Shown here piece by piece: positions 14,409-14,999 of a DNA stretch of 14,999 nt. Source of the DNA: JAGLTN01 sp023135255. Its GTDB lineage: Bacteria; Planctomycetota; Phycisphaerae; Sedimentisphaerales; Anaerobacaceae. The stretch spans positions 1 through 14,999 of the forward strand of contig DAOWCP010000060.1 in NCBI GenBank assembly GCA_030639495.1, written 5' to 3'. Position 1 is the stretch's first letter. The number at the start of each line of letters is the position of its first letter. The translations under genes were made by a program, and so were the position numbers. Below the pieces are notes generated by a model. That model was not told where the DNA came from and searched no databases. It saw nothing but the letters and a program-made list of their open reading frames with translations.

Positions 14409-14846
14409 TTATTTTCTTTCTTCCTTCGACATATTTGTTGCGATGGCAGATGGTAAAACTTTTATTTTAGTATTATTTGACTCATCCACCTTAAGAGTAA
14501 CTTCATTTTCTTTTACATCGATAACTGTCCCGAGAATTCCGCCGATAGTTCTGACCTTATCGTTCCTTTCAAGAGCCTGTACCATCTGTTTGTGCTGCTG
14601 TTGTTTTTTTCTTGGCCCTCTGAAAAGTATAAAATACATCACAACAAAGATCAGTATGATTGGTGCAAATGTCATAAGAGGTGATTTTGGCCTTTGAGCA
14701 ACCCCTGAATTAGGGTCAGCCCCCGTCGTAGCTACCTCACTTGTCTGCTGCTGGTTTTCTGTAACGGTTTCTGAAGTTACACCACCAAGTATGCCGACAA
14801 GCGCATTGTCCGCTGAATTCTGTACTACATTCCAAATAGTATCCAT
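14409..14846 (-). CDS. yajC: Sec translocon accessory subunit YajC
   Basis: The 145-residue product has one membrane helix (about 55-75, SPLMTFAPIILIFVVMYFIL), then the YajC hallmark FRGPRKKQQQHKQMVQALERNDKVRTIGGILGTV and a small beta domain (VKENEVTLKVDESNNTKIKVLPSAI). YajC associates with SecDF and YidC in the cytoplasmic membrane. The 54 residues before the helix are a Gln/Thr/Ser-rich extension (ENQQQTSEVATTGADPNSG) longer than in the common ~110-residue forms. I use the ATG at 14844-14846 because AAAGGA sits 6 bases upstream; a TTG two codons earlier is less likely. secDF starts 98 bases after the yajC stop. This is the usual yajC-secDF order. Confidence 0.94.
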   Translation of the reverse strand: MDTIWNVVQNSADNALVGILGGVTSETVTENQQQTSEVATTGADPNSGVAQRPKSPLMTFAPIILIFVVMYFILFRGPRKKQQQHKQMVQALERNDKVRTIGGILGTVIDVKENEVTLKVDESNNTKIKVLPSAIATNMSKEERK

Positions 14847-14928
14847 TTCCAATCCTTTCTGGTAGAAGTTTCTGAAAACCTAACTTTATACCCTAAATCC
14901 AAAGAAAATGACAGAAAATTTATATTTT

Positions 14929-14997
14929 TTAATTGTTAAATATTCTGTATTTCTCAGTTTTTTCAGCAACGAACTGCGAAAACTCATTTTTTTCAAT
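14929..14997 (-). CDS. Possible C-terminal end of an unidentified upstream gene (partial)
   Basis: On the minus strand the last 22 codons before a TAA at 14929-14931 read IEKNEFSQFVAEKTEKYRIF then NN, cut by the right window edge. The mix of charged and aromatic residues and of purine-starting codons looks coding. It ends 82 bases before yajC, on the same strand. The stretch is far too short to name; an open frame of this length can arise by chance, and a second minus-strand frame is also open here. Confidence 0.3.
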   Translation of the reverse strand: MEKNEFSQFVAEKTEKYRIFNN

Positions 14998-14999
14998 GG

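Overview
The window looks like a piece of an anaerobic bacterial chromosome of low-to-middle GC. I infer a member of the Planctomycetota (class Phycisphaerae or similar). The reasons are a single-chain SecD-SecF with very large extracytoplasmic insertions next to yajC, a ferredoxin-dependent 2-oxoacid oxidoreductase, and the general gene style. This taxonomic guess is inference only. I see no mobile element, CRISPR array, rRNA or tRNA.

Layout. (1) 1-1917, minus strand: a tight three-gene operon of a double zinc-ribbon protein, aldose 1-epimerase (galM) and LemA, with LemA cut by the left edge. (2) 1918-2089: a divergent promoter region. (3) 2090-4616, plus strand: an amidohydrolase-fold protein that lacks several expected metal ligands, a neurotransmitter:sodium symporter (NSS) family transporter, and an overlapping 64-residue one-helix membrane protein that looks like its small subunit. 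A candidate bidirectional terminator follows. (4) 4683-5352, minus strand: a cysteine-free Rrf2-type regulator followed by a MazG-like pyrophosphohydrolase. (5) 5353-6484: a 1.1 kb AT-rich gap with no intact gene. Its last ~220 bases are the decayed 3' end of an acyl-CoA synthetase gene. (6) 6485-9250, plus strand: a 2-oxoacid:ferredoxin oxidoreductase operon of a two-cluster ferredoxin subunit, a VorB/KorA-type alpha subunit and a beta-gamma fusion protein. (7) 9488-10243, plus strand: 6-phosphogluconolactonase. (8) 10258-14846, minus strand: yajC, a 1207-residue SecDF and a membrane-anchored LysM protein, followed upstream by a possible gene end at the right edge.

How the genes work together. 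The oxidoreductase would oxidise a 2-oxoacid (branched-chain or 2-oxoglutarate type) to an acyl-CoA and reduce ferredoxin. The relic upstream suggests the operon once also carried an acyl-CoA ligase acting on the same acyl group. YajC and SecDF are the proton-motive-force-driven accessory part of the Sec translocon, and the LysM protein may be a cell-envelope partner. GalM and 6-phosphogluconolactonase belong to sugar metabolism.

Most of the window is ordinary housekeeping. The points most worth a second look are the acyl-CoA synthetase relic, the ligand-poor amidohydrolase, the enlarged SecDF, the beta-gamma oxidoreductase fusion and the transporter/small-subunit overlap.
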